Shown here: piece after piece, positions 47,960 to 57,196 of the stretch
Position numbering within the stretch: position 1 is the first letter of the stretch
How the letters are laid out: every line of letters begins with the position of its first letter
NCBI GenBank assembly: GCA_021201335.1
Contig: JAJQFD010000019.1
Location: 51,642-115,641, forward strand
Length of the DNA stretch: 64,000 bases
Direction of reading: 5' to 3'
DNA from: Bacteroides sp.
GTDB lineage: Bacteria > Bacteroidota > Bacteroidia > Bacteroidales > Bacteroidaceae
Notes under the pieces: model-generated
Databases searched by the model: none
Seen by the model: only the letters and a program-made list of their open reading frames with translations
Told to the model about the DNA's origin: nothing
Program-made: the position numbers and the translations under genes

Positions 47960-49411
47960 TTAATCAGCCACATTTAAATACCAGCACTGATAAAGCTGCG
48001 CTACAACCACGGCATTCATACCCGATACAAATTTTCCATCCTGAGCAATTCTGGTCAGCAAAGCATCGTTTTTGGTAAGAGTGATGCCATATTCCTGTTG
48101 CATGAAATCTTTCACATTTCTGGTTTCTTGAGAGCTCATATCATATACAAAGCCATCGGTATATCCAGGAGAAGGACAACCAAAAGCTACTATACCATCA
48201 TTGCTCACCGTAGAAGCTGACCCTCCGGGAAACCCCGTAGGTATATCAATGATAGTTAATTTTTCCGTTTCCAGATCAAAGCAGGCTGGAGAATATATTA
48301 TTTTTTCTGCCTTATTTACTGCTGTAGATTCCGAGAAAGTAACAGCCAGGTATCTACCGTTTAAGCTCATGTTCGTGGTTTCACTTGTCATTACGGGGCG
48401 ATTTACTACATCCAGGGTAAAGTCTTGTCCTCCGTGATTTAATGTAAGTGTATGAACCTTGATTTTGTCTCTTCCAGCATAGTTAACTTTATCATTTTTC
48501 CAGTAAATAACACTCATATCATCAGCAATTGTTCCGTAAATAACAGACCCATCCACAGAACAACCTCTGGCGTAAGCACCATAATCAATTGGCTTGTCCA
48601 ATAGAGTTCTTTCAGGAATTTCCAATACTGTGGGATTAAACATTTCCAATTCATTCTTTATCCATTTTACTGGATAACTTTTTTTATCCGATATCCTTGA
48701 TGCAAATCCTACTAATACGGAACCATCTGCAGAACTGGCAGATACAACGGGTGTATCAAAACCTTGGGGAGAGAGCATTTCTCTCAATTCTTCTTGGCCA
48801 TCCCACGATAGACCATAATAATGGGATTTTGAAGTCCCTTCTTCTCTCAAAATAAGAAATCCTTCATCTGAGATACTGGCAGGATTGTGTAATTTGTTCA
48901 GCTTTGGCTTCTCAATACGTTGGCCATTTTCTACCTTGATTGTAAAGGGTGTGTATTCGTAACGATCTCCGGGAAGAAGTTCGAACCTTACTCCACCAAT
49001 GTACTTACCATTCGGAGAGACAACGATGATTCCGGAATATAAATCTAGTAGATTGAAATTTACATTGGTTCCTAACTGACTCAAATTTACTACTTCTGTA
49101 GCTTCTCCTGCTCTGAAAATTACTCTCGCTTTACGTTCCATGCTACTTTGGGTAGCCGTCGCCTTTAAGGTAATAGAATTTGGTGTTTTTTCTTCTTCAA
49201 CTACCCATCTTCCATCATATTCTACCTGCCATTCCTGGCTTGCTTCTATCTCAATCCGAATATTTTCTTGTCCATTCGCATTGAATGTAAATGAATTCAG
49301 AGAGAGATTTATATAATCAGTCTTTTTATCATCGCTACACCCTGTATACAACATGCATAAAAAGAAAGAGAAGAGCGATATCTTCCAATATTTTAGTTGT
49401 GAGAGATTCAT
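47960..49411 (-). CDS. BACON-domain lipoprotein with propeller-like body
   Basis: 483-residue lipoprotein, lipobox MLYTGC (Cys25). Residues about 35-115 form a BACON-like domain (LNSFTFNANGQENIRIEIEASQEWQVEYDGRWV, closing EVVNLSQLG). The rest contains repeated 'S.DGS/..NGKYIGG' strand motifs (VVSPNGKYIGGVRFE, SASSADGSVLVGFASR, GCSVDGSVIYGTI, MSLNGRYLAVTF, VSNDGIVAFG, AQDGKFVSGM), spaced about 45-70 residues. This suggests a six-bladed propeller related to the PQQ/HAF-like 'autotransporter-repeat' type. The motifs are clear, the fold is inferred. It lies in the operon 15 bp after the four-module lipoprotein. It has a different body from the BACON lipoproteins at 7606, 40846 and 43935. Surface binding is the likely role. 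Confidence 0.75.
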   Translation of the reverse strand: MNLSQLKYWKISLFSFFLCMLYTGCSDDKKTDYINLSLNSFTFNANGQENIRIEIEASQEWQVEYDGRWVVEEEKTPNSITLKATATQSSMERKARVIFRAGEATEVVNLSQLGTNVNFNLLDLYSGIIVVSPNGKYIGGVRFELLPGDRYEYTPFTIKVENGQRIEKPKLNKLHNPASISDEGFLILREEGTSKSHYYGLSWDGQEELREMLSPQGFDTPVVSASSADGSVLVGFASRISDKKSYPVKWIKNELEMFNPTVLEIPERTLLDKPIDYGAYARGCSVDGSVIYGTIADDMSVIYWKNDKVNYAGRDKIKVHTLTLNHGGQDFTLDVVNRPVMTSETTNMSLNGRYLAVTFSESTAVNKAEKIIYSPACFDLETEKLTIIDIPTGFPGGSASTVSNDGIVAFGCPSPGYTDGFVYDMSSQETRNVKDFMQQEYGITLTKNDALLTRIAQDGKFVSGMNAVVVAQLYQCWYLNVAD

Positions 49412-49426
49412 ATTCTATATTTTTTA

Positions 49427-50869
49427 TTATTTATCCTTTTGCTTTGTTTGGTACATGAAACTGTTAACCTCGCCCCAGCCACCAAAACTGGCTCCATTAT
49501 AGTTTACCGGGATATATATCACATAATATCTTTTACCCGGATCTCCCTGGGTTTCCATGGTATTCACTGTGGGAGTTTTATGGCAATAATACCAGTAGCC
49601 TTCAGCAAATAGATAGTCTCTGAAATAACCGTCATAATAATCGGGAGATCGCAGGATCTCATCATAAATATCAGCAGCGAAAGTTTCGTAGAAGAATCCG
49701 ATCGTATGTTCATTAGGGGTGAATTCGTAGAAGGCCCCATTTTCTGTAATATTCGATACTGTGAGAGATACTTTGGCTTCTTTTACATTGTTATTGTAAG
49801 AAGCTGAAGCGAAAGAATGTCTTTGGACTCCTACGAAGTTTGTGATAGTATCTATTAATAACACATAAGCTTCCATGGGATATTCAAAGGGATCGGAAAT
49901 TTGTCCGGTCAGGAAAAGAGGTGTATGATGGCTCACATTTAGCGGACCTCCTGCGCTGAAAGAGATGGCTGAATTGTTTACTTTTACCCATTGCTGCATC
50001 ATGTTAACAATGTCACCCTGCCAGTTTAGTTCACTTTCCATGATGTCTTTTGCTTCATCTTGAATAGCGAAGAATACGGCAAACTGATGACAATGTTCAT
50101 TCGGTGTAAGTGTATAATCGCCGGAATAAAGATCCAGATAATCAATTCTAAAATCTACGGCAGCTACTGTTCCTTTCTCTTTCGTTCTTAATTCATACAT
50201 GTGTGTCTCGGATACGAGTCCGGACAATCTATCATATCCCCGGATAAAAAAGATGTATTCTGTATCGGAATCCAGATCGAAAAAGTTGGCAGTATATTTT
50301 GAGAAATCTTCTTTGGTCGTAAATCCGTCGATAACACCTGCTTCGAAAGCTTCTTTATCAACAGCTTTTCCAATGGCGAAATCAAATTTATAGTATTCGT
50401 TCGTGGGAGTAATAGTATATGCTACGGCTTGATCTGTCAGATATTGTTGTTCTACTGAGAAATTAGTAAGTGGGTTTCTCGTTTTGGATTTTAACATAGC
50501 CAAGGGTCCAGCTACATCGCTTTCACTATAGGCGCGTGCATATATAACATATAGTTCACTCGCTTCCAGATTAGAGAAGATCACTGTGTTTTCACTGTTC
50601 CCTTCTACTTCCTTTATTCCGGCAAGGCTTCCATTGAGAAATGCATCCAGATCATTTTCACCTCCGATAGCATATTCATACTTTATCGTAGTTTCACTAG
50701 GAGTAATTATAACTTTCAGCTCATCACTACTGGCTGTTATAATTTTATTAAGAACTACAGAAGGAGCAATGAGCGCTTCTGTCTCATCTTCACTGCAACT
50801 CGCTAATGTGAAGCTAAGTCCTAACATGAACAAGATTATATAGGGATAAAAAATAATTTTATTTTTCAT
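49427..50869 (-). CDS. Lipoprotein of four tandem FN3-like modules (TP-N/T/S-E motif)
   Basis: 480-residue lipoprotein, lipobox TLASC (Cys25). It is built from four related modules of roughly 90-130 residues. Each has a strand ending in a TP(S/T/N)E-type motif followed by an aromatic strand and an acidic helix: VIITPSETTIKYEYAIG, YTITPTNEYYKFDFAIG, YTLTPNEHCHQFAVFFA and YEFTPNEHTIGFFYETF. Strand-and-turn signatures 'NLEASELYVIYARAYS' and 'DLDSDTEYIFFIRGYD' are fibronectin-III-like. No enzyme motif is visible. The gene starts 37 bp after the PorV/PorQ-like gene. A ligand-binding surface protein is likely; I do not know a family name that fits the repeated module. Confidence 0.75.
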   Translation of the reverse strand: MKNKIIFYPYIILFMLGLSFTLASCSEDETEALIAPSVVLNKIITASSDELKVIITPSETTIKYEYAIGGENDLDAFLNGSLAGIKEVEGNSENTVIFSNLEASELYVIYARAYSESDVAGPLAMLKSKTRNPLTNFSVEQQYLTDQAVAYTITPTNEYYKFDFAIGKAVDKEAFEAGVIDGFTTKEDFSKYTANFFDLDSDTEYIFFIRGYDRLSGLVSETHMYELRTKEKGTVAAVDFRIDYLDLYSGDYTLTPNEHCHQFAVFFAIQDEAKDIMESELNWQGDIVNMMQQWVKVNNSAISFSAGGPLNVSHHTPLFLTGQISDPFEYPMEAYVLLIDTITNFVGVQRHSFASASYNNNVKEAKVSLTVSNITENGAFYEFTPNEHTIGFFYETFAADIYDEILRSPDYYDGYFRDYLFAEGYWYYCHKTPTVNTMETQGDPGKRYYVIYIPVNYNGASFGGWGEVNSFMYQTKQKDK

Positions 50870-50906
50870 ATATCTTACATGAATTTATATTAAAGATATG
50901 GGCTAC

Positions 50907-51838
50907 TTAAAATTTAAAGCCCACTGTTACATACCATACATCCTTCATAATACTGGAGTTTTCTGTCAAAAGATAAGCAAAGTCAGCTACGATAGGTCCC
51001 AGATATACACCACATCCGATGGAACCATAGTTTCCGCTTGAACGGGTTTCACTGCTGAGGTGATATCCGCCCCTGATTGCTACCATCTTACGGAACATGT
51101 ATTCTGCTCCGACACTTCCTGAAAGAAAACGATAGTCGCTAGGCAGAAAATTATATTTTCCTTCCAAAGAACCCGTTAAACGGTGATTTTCGGCGAATGT
51201 ATAGTGATAAGCCCCCCCGCATTAATACTGGCAGGCATTCTGTATTCATCCGATCCATAATTAATTAGTTTTCCTAAATTATCTACCGTAATAGCTGCGC
51301 TGTATGTTTCTTTGTGGTAGTATAAACCAAAATCCAGGGCTAGTGATTTACCTTTCTTTATACCTGGAGCTTCATTCATTTTAGAAAGAATGTAATGTAC
51401 ATTGATAGAAAGGCTTAACGTCTTATTTATTTTTCTTGCATATCCTAAATCTATTAATATGTCATAAGGCTTTACTGTATAATAATTCAAACCATCTTCT
51501 GTATTACGGATTTTATCTGCGGCATAATATCTTACTCCCCCCGTGAATGCATGGTTCTTGTTAAACTGATAATAACCACCAACAGTATGTAGATAAGCAT
51601 TATTAAAAAGTGAAGAATATCCGTAGGAGACGGCAACTGGCTTTAATGAATCAGCGAAACTGATTGCTGCCGTGTTACGGTAGATTGAAAAAGCATTTGC
51701 GTCCAAAGCAATTCCCGCACCCCCGAATCCGGCAGAACGTGCATCTGTTTCAAATCCCACGGAAGCTACTACCTGTGCTTTCGCTCCTACAGCACAAAGT
51801 AATAACAGAGGAAAGATTATATTTTTCAATTTGCTCAT
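50907..51838 (-). pseudogene. PorV/PorQ-family outer membrane barrel, frame broken at a G7 run
   Basis: About 310-residue barrel protein when frame-corrected. The signal peptide is MSKLKNIIFPLLLLCAVGAKA. The start VASVGFETDARSAGFGGAGIALDANAFSIYRNTAAISF matches the PorV/PorQ pattern. The first frame ends early at 51176; the remaining barrel strands (EGKYNFLPSDYRFLSGSVGAEYMFRKMVAIRGGYHLSSE ... VTVGFKF) continue in the next frame. One added G in the run of seven (plus-strand C7 at 51212-51218) joins INAGG to AYHYTFAENHRLTGSLEGKY. Its start overlaps the stop of the protease gene (ATGA). PorV shuttles T9SS cargo and PorQ is a related component; which one this resembles in function is open. The G run makes slippage or a base-call error equally possible. 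Confidence 0.75.
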
Positions 51839-54708
51839 AATTTAGTAATGTTTCTCGTAAATTCTTGGTTTTTGTATTTCACTACAATTTGGTAATTACC
51901 TGCCTTCAAACTGCTAAGGTCAATCCGGGCCGGGCCTTCCGGTGTAATTTCTGCAGACTCGCTGAATACTTTGGCGCCACTAAAGCCATAAAGAGTGATT
52001 TGGATAGTTCCTTTTACATGACGTCCCATGCGAATGTTAAGTATACCGTCTTTTTTAACGGGAACCGGATAGAGATCAACCCCCTGACTTTCATCCCGCA
52101 CAGTAACATTAAATGCTTCTTGCGTTTGAGCGTTATAGGGATCTTTTGCTTCTACAGTAATACGAGCCGTACCGATCCCGGTTGAAGTTACTATCAATGT
52201 ACCCCCCGATTCAGATGCAGTTGCTATTTCCGGATTATTGGATTCAACCGTATAAACAATCGCATCATTATCTTTTTCAATGAAGTAATCGGTTAGTCGG
52301 TATTCCATTGTTTCTCCTGATTTTTGAAAAAGAATATCTTCAAAGTTTTGAAGCAATACAGGAGCATTGTTTATTACTGAATAAGGAATTGAAATGGTTT
52401 TGGCTGCTCCCATCGCATCTTCTACAACGAATGTGACATCAAAACTTTGACCAGGTGTGATAGCGTTGGCATTAAAAGTGATTATAAGTTGATCTCCTTG
52501 CTGAACATACGTAACTGCTGCGCTACCTGTATTGAAATCTTTGATTTGCCAGGTATCTCCTTCTATATCATATATTTTCAAGTTAGCGGTTTTAACTTCT
52601 CCTTTCTTCAATGTTACTGAAGTTGGTGTTCCTTCTACTACTGGTGCTCTATTGGGAATCAGACTCCCCTGAATGGTAGAAGAATGTGAGTAATTGTTTT
52701 CTTTATCAAATGCAGCCATAGAGATATAATAGGTTTTACCTGTTTCTAATGCGCTGTTTGTATCATTGAACTCATAAGTTAATGTTTCACCAATTGCTTT
52801 TCCATTAATTAAAACTTCTACGACCTCAGTGGATGATAATTGAGAGAAATCAAGGCCATATAAATTACTTTCACTTATAAATAACTTATATCCTTTCGCT
52901 TTACCGGAAATATCATCGACATCGGCTGTTACCTTCCAAGATAATTTAACTTTATTCGGAAACCAGTTAGCCTCTAACTCTGGTACCCGATCAGGTGCTA
53001 TTTTCCCCTGATAATCAGGATCATCCATTACCAATGCTTTATAAGCATCAATATATCCCTTACCCATGGGGTAAGCAGATGAATTATACCAACTAATGTT
53101 GTCAGTGGTAGAAGCTAATAATTTGTTCCAAAGTTGTTGATTAGTAAGACCACCTCGAATAATATTCCCATTATTATCAACCCCATATTTAGAAACAACT
53201 AATGCGGCAATACCTGCTACATGTGGACAAGCCATTGAAGTTCCGGCTTGATAACCGTATTGTTTACCCATATAAGTACTGAATACCTGAGTTCCTTCGG
53301 AATAGTCACCGTCTCCCCCTGGAGCAGTCAGGGTTACCCATGTCCCGTAATTAGAATAGGAGGCTCTTTGATAATTGGCTGTGAAGGAAGAGACAGAGAA
53401 AACTTTTTCATAAGAGGCTGGTACTGTTTTGGCATTTACATTGTCATTACCTGTTGCAAAGAATACAATGCCTCCGTCTAATGGACCTGTTTAATTGCCT
53501 TCTATATCTTTTCCTGCATTTTCTATAAAATAATCAATGCCCTCTTTAACTGCCAATGGTAACTCAACTTCAGAACCAGTCCAAACAAGAGCCCAGCTAC
53601 ATTGTGCAATTACCGCTCCGTTTTCAGCCGCATACATGAAAGCCTCCGTAATGTTTCTGTCAGGTGCGGTTTCTTCGCCTCCCTCTTCATTATAAGCAAA
53701 AATCTGACAGCTCATGATTCTTGCTCCAGAATCCGCAGAACCATTCCCACCAGCTACTCCTGCTCCTCCTAAACCGTTGTTACTGGCAGCAGCTACTGTT
53801 CCTGCAACATGTACCCCGTGTAAGTGGGGAGTAACTTTACCTTGATCCGGATTATCATTTCGTTCCCAGATGGATACCTTGAAATCATTATTATGAGGGA
53901 ATACGAAATTATAGCCGTGAATGTCATTGGTATATCCATTATTATCATCGTCTCCGTCAGATCCATTTAACTCACCGGTATTTATCCATAAGTTAGGAAT
54001 CAAGTCCGGATGATCAATTTCAACTCCACCATCAATTACAGCCACAATTACTTGTGGTTTTCCAGTCTCTACTTCCCATGCTTTGTACAAATTAATATCA
54101 GCTCCAGGAAGTGAATGACGAAGAATACCTTCGTTGTGGTAATGCCATTGATATTTTAGATAGGGGTCATTAAATACAGATGTTATTTTGGGTAAATCAT
54201 TATTGCTGCGAGTGTTAATTGACTCGGGAACATCCTTTATAGCAACCGGTGTGTTCTCATTTCCGATTCGCTTTACTTTGTAGATCGGTTCAATGACGTC
54301 TATTCCCGGTATCTGGTATATATCACTGAAGGCTCGGGTCATGGGTTGCTTTTTATCGAAATAGATATCATACCATAAATGCAAACCGGCTTTCCGCCTT
54401 CTTTCAGCGAATTTACCCCCATCAGTAAAAGTGCGTTGTATACTAATCACACCCAACTGATTTATTAACTCATCCAGAGCTGCTACACCTGTGGTTGCGA
54501 TTCCGCTGCGTGTCGTTACAATATTTAAGTTAGCTTCTGTCTGTGGGTTAAGTTTCACTCTGAAAACCCCTTGTTCGACATACTTCTCTTCTAAAGGTAC
54601 TCCATTATACTCTTTGGAATTATCCTTTTCAATAATATCCGAATCATTCGTACAACCAATGAAAGCGAATAAGGATAGTATTATGATGAAATATAAATTC
54701 TTCTTCAT
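51835..54708 (-). pseudogene. Subtilisin-like serine protease with T9SS sorting domain, in-frame ochre stop at 53491
   Basis: 957-codon protease interrupted by TAA at codon 406. The catalytic triad is complete across the stop: Asp226 (AVIDGGVEIDHPDL), His297 (HLHGVHVAGT) and Ser491 (GTSMACPHVAG). The first 210 residues form a propeptide-like region behind a lipobox-like FIGC (Cys19). After the catalytic domain come FN3- and cadherin-like modules, and the last 75 residues form a T9SS type A sorting domain (DLYPVPVKKDGILNIRM, ITLYGFSGAKVF, IDLSSLKAGNYQIVV). Around the stop the text reads DIEGN-stop-TGPLDGGIVFFATGND. A CAA-to-TAA change would explain it, though the original codon is unknown. Fourth gene of the SusCD operon, overlapping the PorV/PorQ-like gene. 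Probably degrades proteins outside the cell. Confidence 0.85.
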
Positions 54709-54738
54709 TCCTGTTCGGATTTATAATTATTCATTATA

Positions 54739-55632
54739 TCAATTATCTTTAGTGGCTGTTGCCATTCTGAGGTAAACATCGTATTCATACCATTCGGCAT
54801 TCCCTTCTTCATCCAGAGACATCAATCCAAATCCGTCCAGGAATGTGAATAATAATTCTTCCCCGCTCTCTTTCTCTTTGATTTCAAAGAGAATATTAAT
54901 AGGTTTATCTGGTTCATAAGTGATACTATTATTTTTCATGTTATAAGTAAATGTGGCCATGAAAACATCGTTACCATTATATTGGCCCGCAAGTGCATTT
55001 GGTTCTATGGTTACTTTATACAATCTATTGGGTATCACTTCTTCAAAATGAAGGGGAACCGGATTACCTAATCCAAAATCCAGAAAGACCTGGTTCATGG
55101 TATGATCTTGTGTAGTAATGTTCATTGAACCTTCTACCCATTCTTCCTGAATAGGATTTGAGCCTCTAAGTTGGTAAATTCCTTCAATAAAGTTAATTTC
55201 AGTAAGGTTGAGTTTGCATTCAGATTTGGTGCCGGCTTTTGCTCCGGTCAACTCTTCAATTTGAAAAATAATAAATCTGCCTAGCTCCGGTTCCTTGTTA
55301 TTGACATTCAAGGCAACTTCGAAATTAATGGAATTTACACCTGCAGGTGTTCGGTAATTTTCAGTGGTAAGTATAACATCTCTGTTTAATTTCAAGCTAC
55401 CGTCATTTTCTTTCATGGTTACCCGAAAAGAAACATCTCCATTCCGTTGTCCTTCAGAGTCTATAATAATAGGTATGGTTACAAATTGAGTAGATTCTTT
55501 CACTGTCATTTGTGACTCCTGAAACTCAACTATTGCTGAGGTTGAATTAACGGATGTGCCGTCGTCACTATCACATGACATTAGAAAGAATGGAAAGCAT
55601 GCCACCCAAATGACTGTTTTTATATATTTCAT
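54739..55632 (-). CDS. Calx-beta-like accessory lipoprotein (third gene behind SusCD)
   Basis: 297-residue lipoprotein, lipobox FLMSC (Cys20). Residues about 32-145 look like a Calx-beta/Ig-like sandwich (AIVEFQESQMTVKESTQFVTIPIIID, SINFEVALNVNN, GRFIIFQIEELTGAKAG). The rest (about 150-297) is an all-beta domain with GIYQLRGSNP and 'NNSITYEPDKPINILFEI', typical of SusE/F-position proteins. No catalytic motif is seen. It lies 22 bp after the SusD-like gene and 30 bp before the protease. It is presumably exported to the cell surface with SusCD and binds the imported ligand, or a protein fragment if the operon serves peptides. Confidence 0.75.
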   Translation of the reverse strand: MKYIKTVIWVACFPFFLMSCDSDDGTSVNSTSAIVEFQESQMTVKESTQFVTIPIIIDSEGQRNGDVSFRVTMKENDGSLKLNRDVILTTENYRTPAGVNSINFEVALNVNNKEPELGRFIIFQIEELTGAKAGTKSECKLNLTEINFIEGIYQLRGSNPIQEEWVEGSMNITTQDHTMNQVFLDFGLGNPVPLHFEEVIPNRLYKVTIEPNALAGQYNGNDVFMATFTYNMKNNSITYEPDKPINILFEIKEKESGEELLFTFLDGFGLMSLDEEGNAEWYEYDVYLRMATATKDN

Positions 55633-55654
55633 TGGATTGATTCTTTTTTGATGA

Positions 55655-57193
55655 TTAATAATAGCCTGGGTTCTGTTGATTTCTTATTTGCGGACTGGCT
55701 TCAATTTCTCCCTGAGGTATAGGCCATACAAACCGATAATCATCCGGATTATAATTTAACTGATGGACATTACCTAAGGTGTTGATTACTGCGTTATTTT
55801 GTCCGTTGGATCTTTCAAACCCTTCCCCCCATCGCTTCAGGTCTGATAAACGAAATCCTTCTCCTATCAACTCTCTCCGCCTTTCAGAACGTATTTCTTT
55901 AATAAGGGTTTCACCAATTAGTTGCTGGTTTTGAAATCCAGGAATACGGGCACTTTTTAAGGTGTTGAGATGCTGATTGGCTTTGGAACTAATGCTTTGC
56001 ATCGCTGCTGCTTCGGCGGCAATCAGATATTGTTCGGCAATACGGAAAGGTTTTCCCATGTTGGCAAAATTATTCAGACTTGTTGTAAATAAGTTGGGGT
56101 TACCAGGAAATTTAGTAAATGCTGCCACAGTGGCGTTAGCTTCTGTTAGCCGGATAGATCTGTTGGCAAAAACAGCTTTACGGCGGTTGTCATTGGCTGC
56201 GTACATATCTATCGTTCCTTTGGTTGGAATGAAAGCCATGTTATAACCTGAGTTAGCCAGGAAGAGACTTCCTGTTGTATTTCCTAAGTGATCCCTATCC
56301 ATAGTCACACGCCAGATGGTTTCTTTACCATAATCTTGTTCCCAGAAATGGGAAAAATAAGATAAGTCACTGATCAGATCATATCGTGTTGATTTAATTA
56401 CCTCTTCAGCCTTTTCCAGTGCTTCTTTCCAATTGCCCATTGCCAAATAGACGCGTGCCTGTAATGCCTTAACAACATCGGATGTGATCCATGGACTCAT
56501 AGCCTGAGGTAATGCTGTGTTTTCTGTATCTTTCGTTTCAAAGGCTTTCAGATATTCTGAAGCATCATTTAAGTCAGAAACAATCAGATCATAAATTTCT
56601 TGTAGGGTACCCCGGGTGGGATACTGACTGTTATCATCAGAGGGTGCGTATTTGCTGACCAAGGGAAGTCCCCCATGTTCTTTACCTGCATTTTCTGTGG
56701 TATATGGCAAACAAAACTTCTGTGCCAGATCATAAAAACAGTAAGCACGTGTAAATAATGATTCTCCTTTATAACGATCTAATTCTATTACTTGTGCATC
56801 CGTTAAAGGAGTATTTGCCTGTAAGTTTTCAATCTGTTTGAGAAAATAGTTTGCTTTCCCTATCATGATGTAATTTCCACCCCAAATATCTTCTATCTCA
56901 CTGGTTCCCGGTGTGATTCTTCCACTATAAAGGTCATCCAGAGCTCCCATATTCCCTAATACGGAATGAAAATAGTCTGTTTGAATATCCCCATACGTAA
57001 GAAAGCCACCCGTTACGATTCCACGGTAACTTGCATATAACCCAATATGATAGCTTTGGCAATCTTTCAGGGTCATGGGCTTATTCGCATCAAGTTGCCC
57101 AGAAGGTTCTTTATTCATATCGCAGGCATTGCACAGAAATAGCAGAATAGCTGCGAATATTATGTTATTGCTTTTCATTTTATTTTTCCTCAT
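55655..57193 (-). CDS. SusD/RagB-like surface lipoprotein of the protease operon
   Basis: 512-residue SusD/RagB homologue, lipobox LFLCNAC (Cys24 counted from the annotated start; an in-frame ATG five codons later, MKSNNIIF, is an equally good start). Family landmarks: TLKDCQSYHIGLYASYRG, IMIGKANYFLKQIENLQ, YKGESLFTRAYCFYDLAQKF, LPLVSKYAP and the C-terminal EIRSERRRELIGEGFRLSDLKRWGEG block. It ends with 'WPIPQGEIEASPQIRNQQNPGYY', the usual SusD ending. It starts 3 bp after the SusC-like stop, so the two are coupled. With no glycosidase nearby, it is closer in context to RagB (peptide importer lid) than to a starch-type SusD; that is inference from the operon content. Confidence 0.94.
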   Translation of the reverse strand: MRKNKMKSNNIIFAAILLFLCNACDMNKEPSGQLDANKPMTLKDCQSYHIGLYASYRGIVTGGFLTYGDIQTDYFHSVLGNMGALDDLYSGRITPGTSEIEDIWGGNYIMIGKANYFLKQIENLQANTPLTDAQVIELDRYKGESLFTRAYCFYDLAQKFCLPYTTENAGKEHGGLPLVSKYAPSDDNSQYPTRGTLQEIYDLIVSDLNDASEYLKAFETKDTENTALPQAMSPWITSDVVKALQARVYLAMGNWKEALEKAEEVIKSTRYDLISDLSYFSHFWEQDYGKETIWRVTMDRDHLGNTTGSLFLANSGYNMAFIPTKGTIDMYAANDNRRKAVFANRSIRLTEANATVAAFTKFPGNPNLFTTSLNNFANMGKPFRIAEQYLIAAEAAAMQSISSKANQHLNTLKSARIPGFQNQQLIGETLIKEIRSERRRELIGEGFRLSDLKRWGEGFERSNGQNNAVINTLGNVHQLNYNPDDYRFVWPIPQGEIEASPQIRNQQNPGYY

Positions 57194-57196
57194 TAA

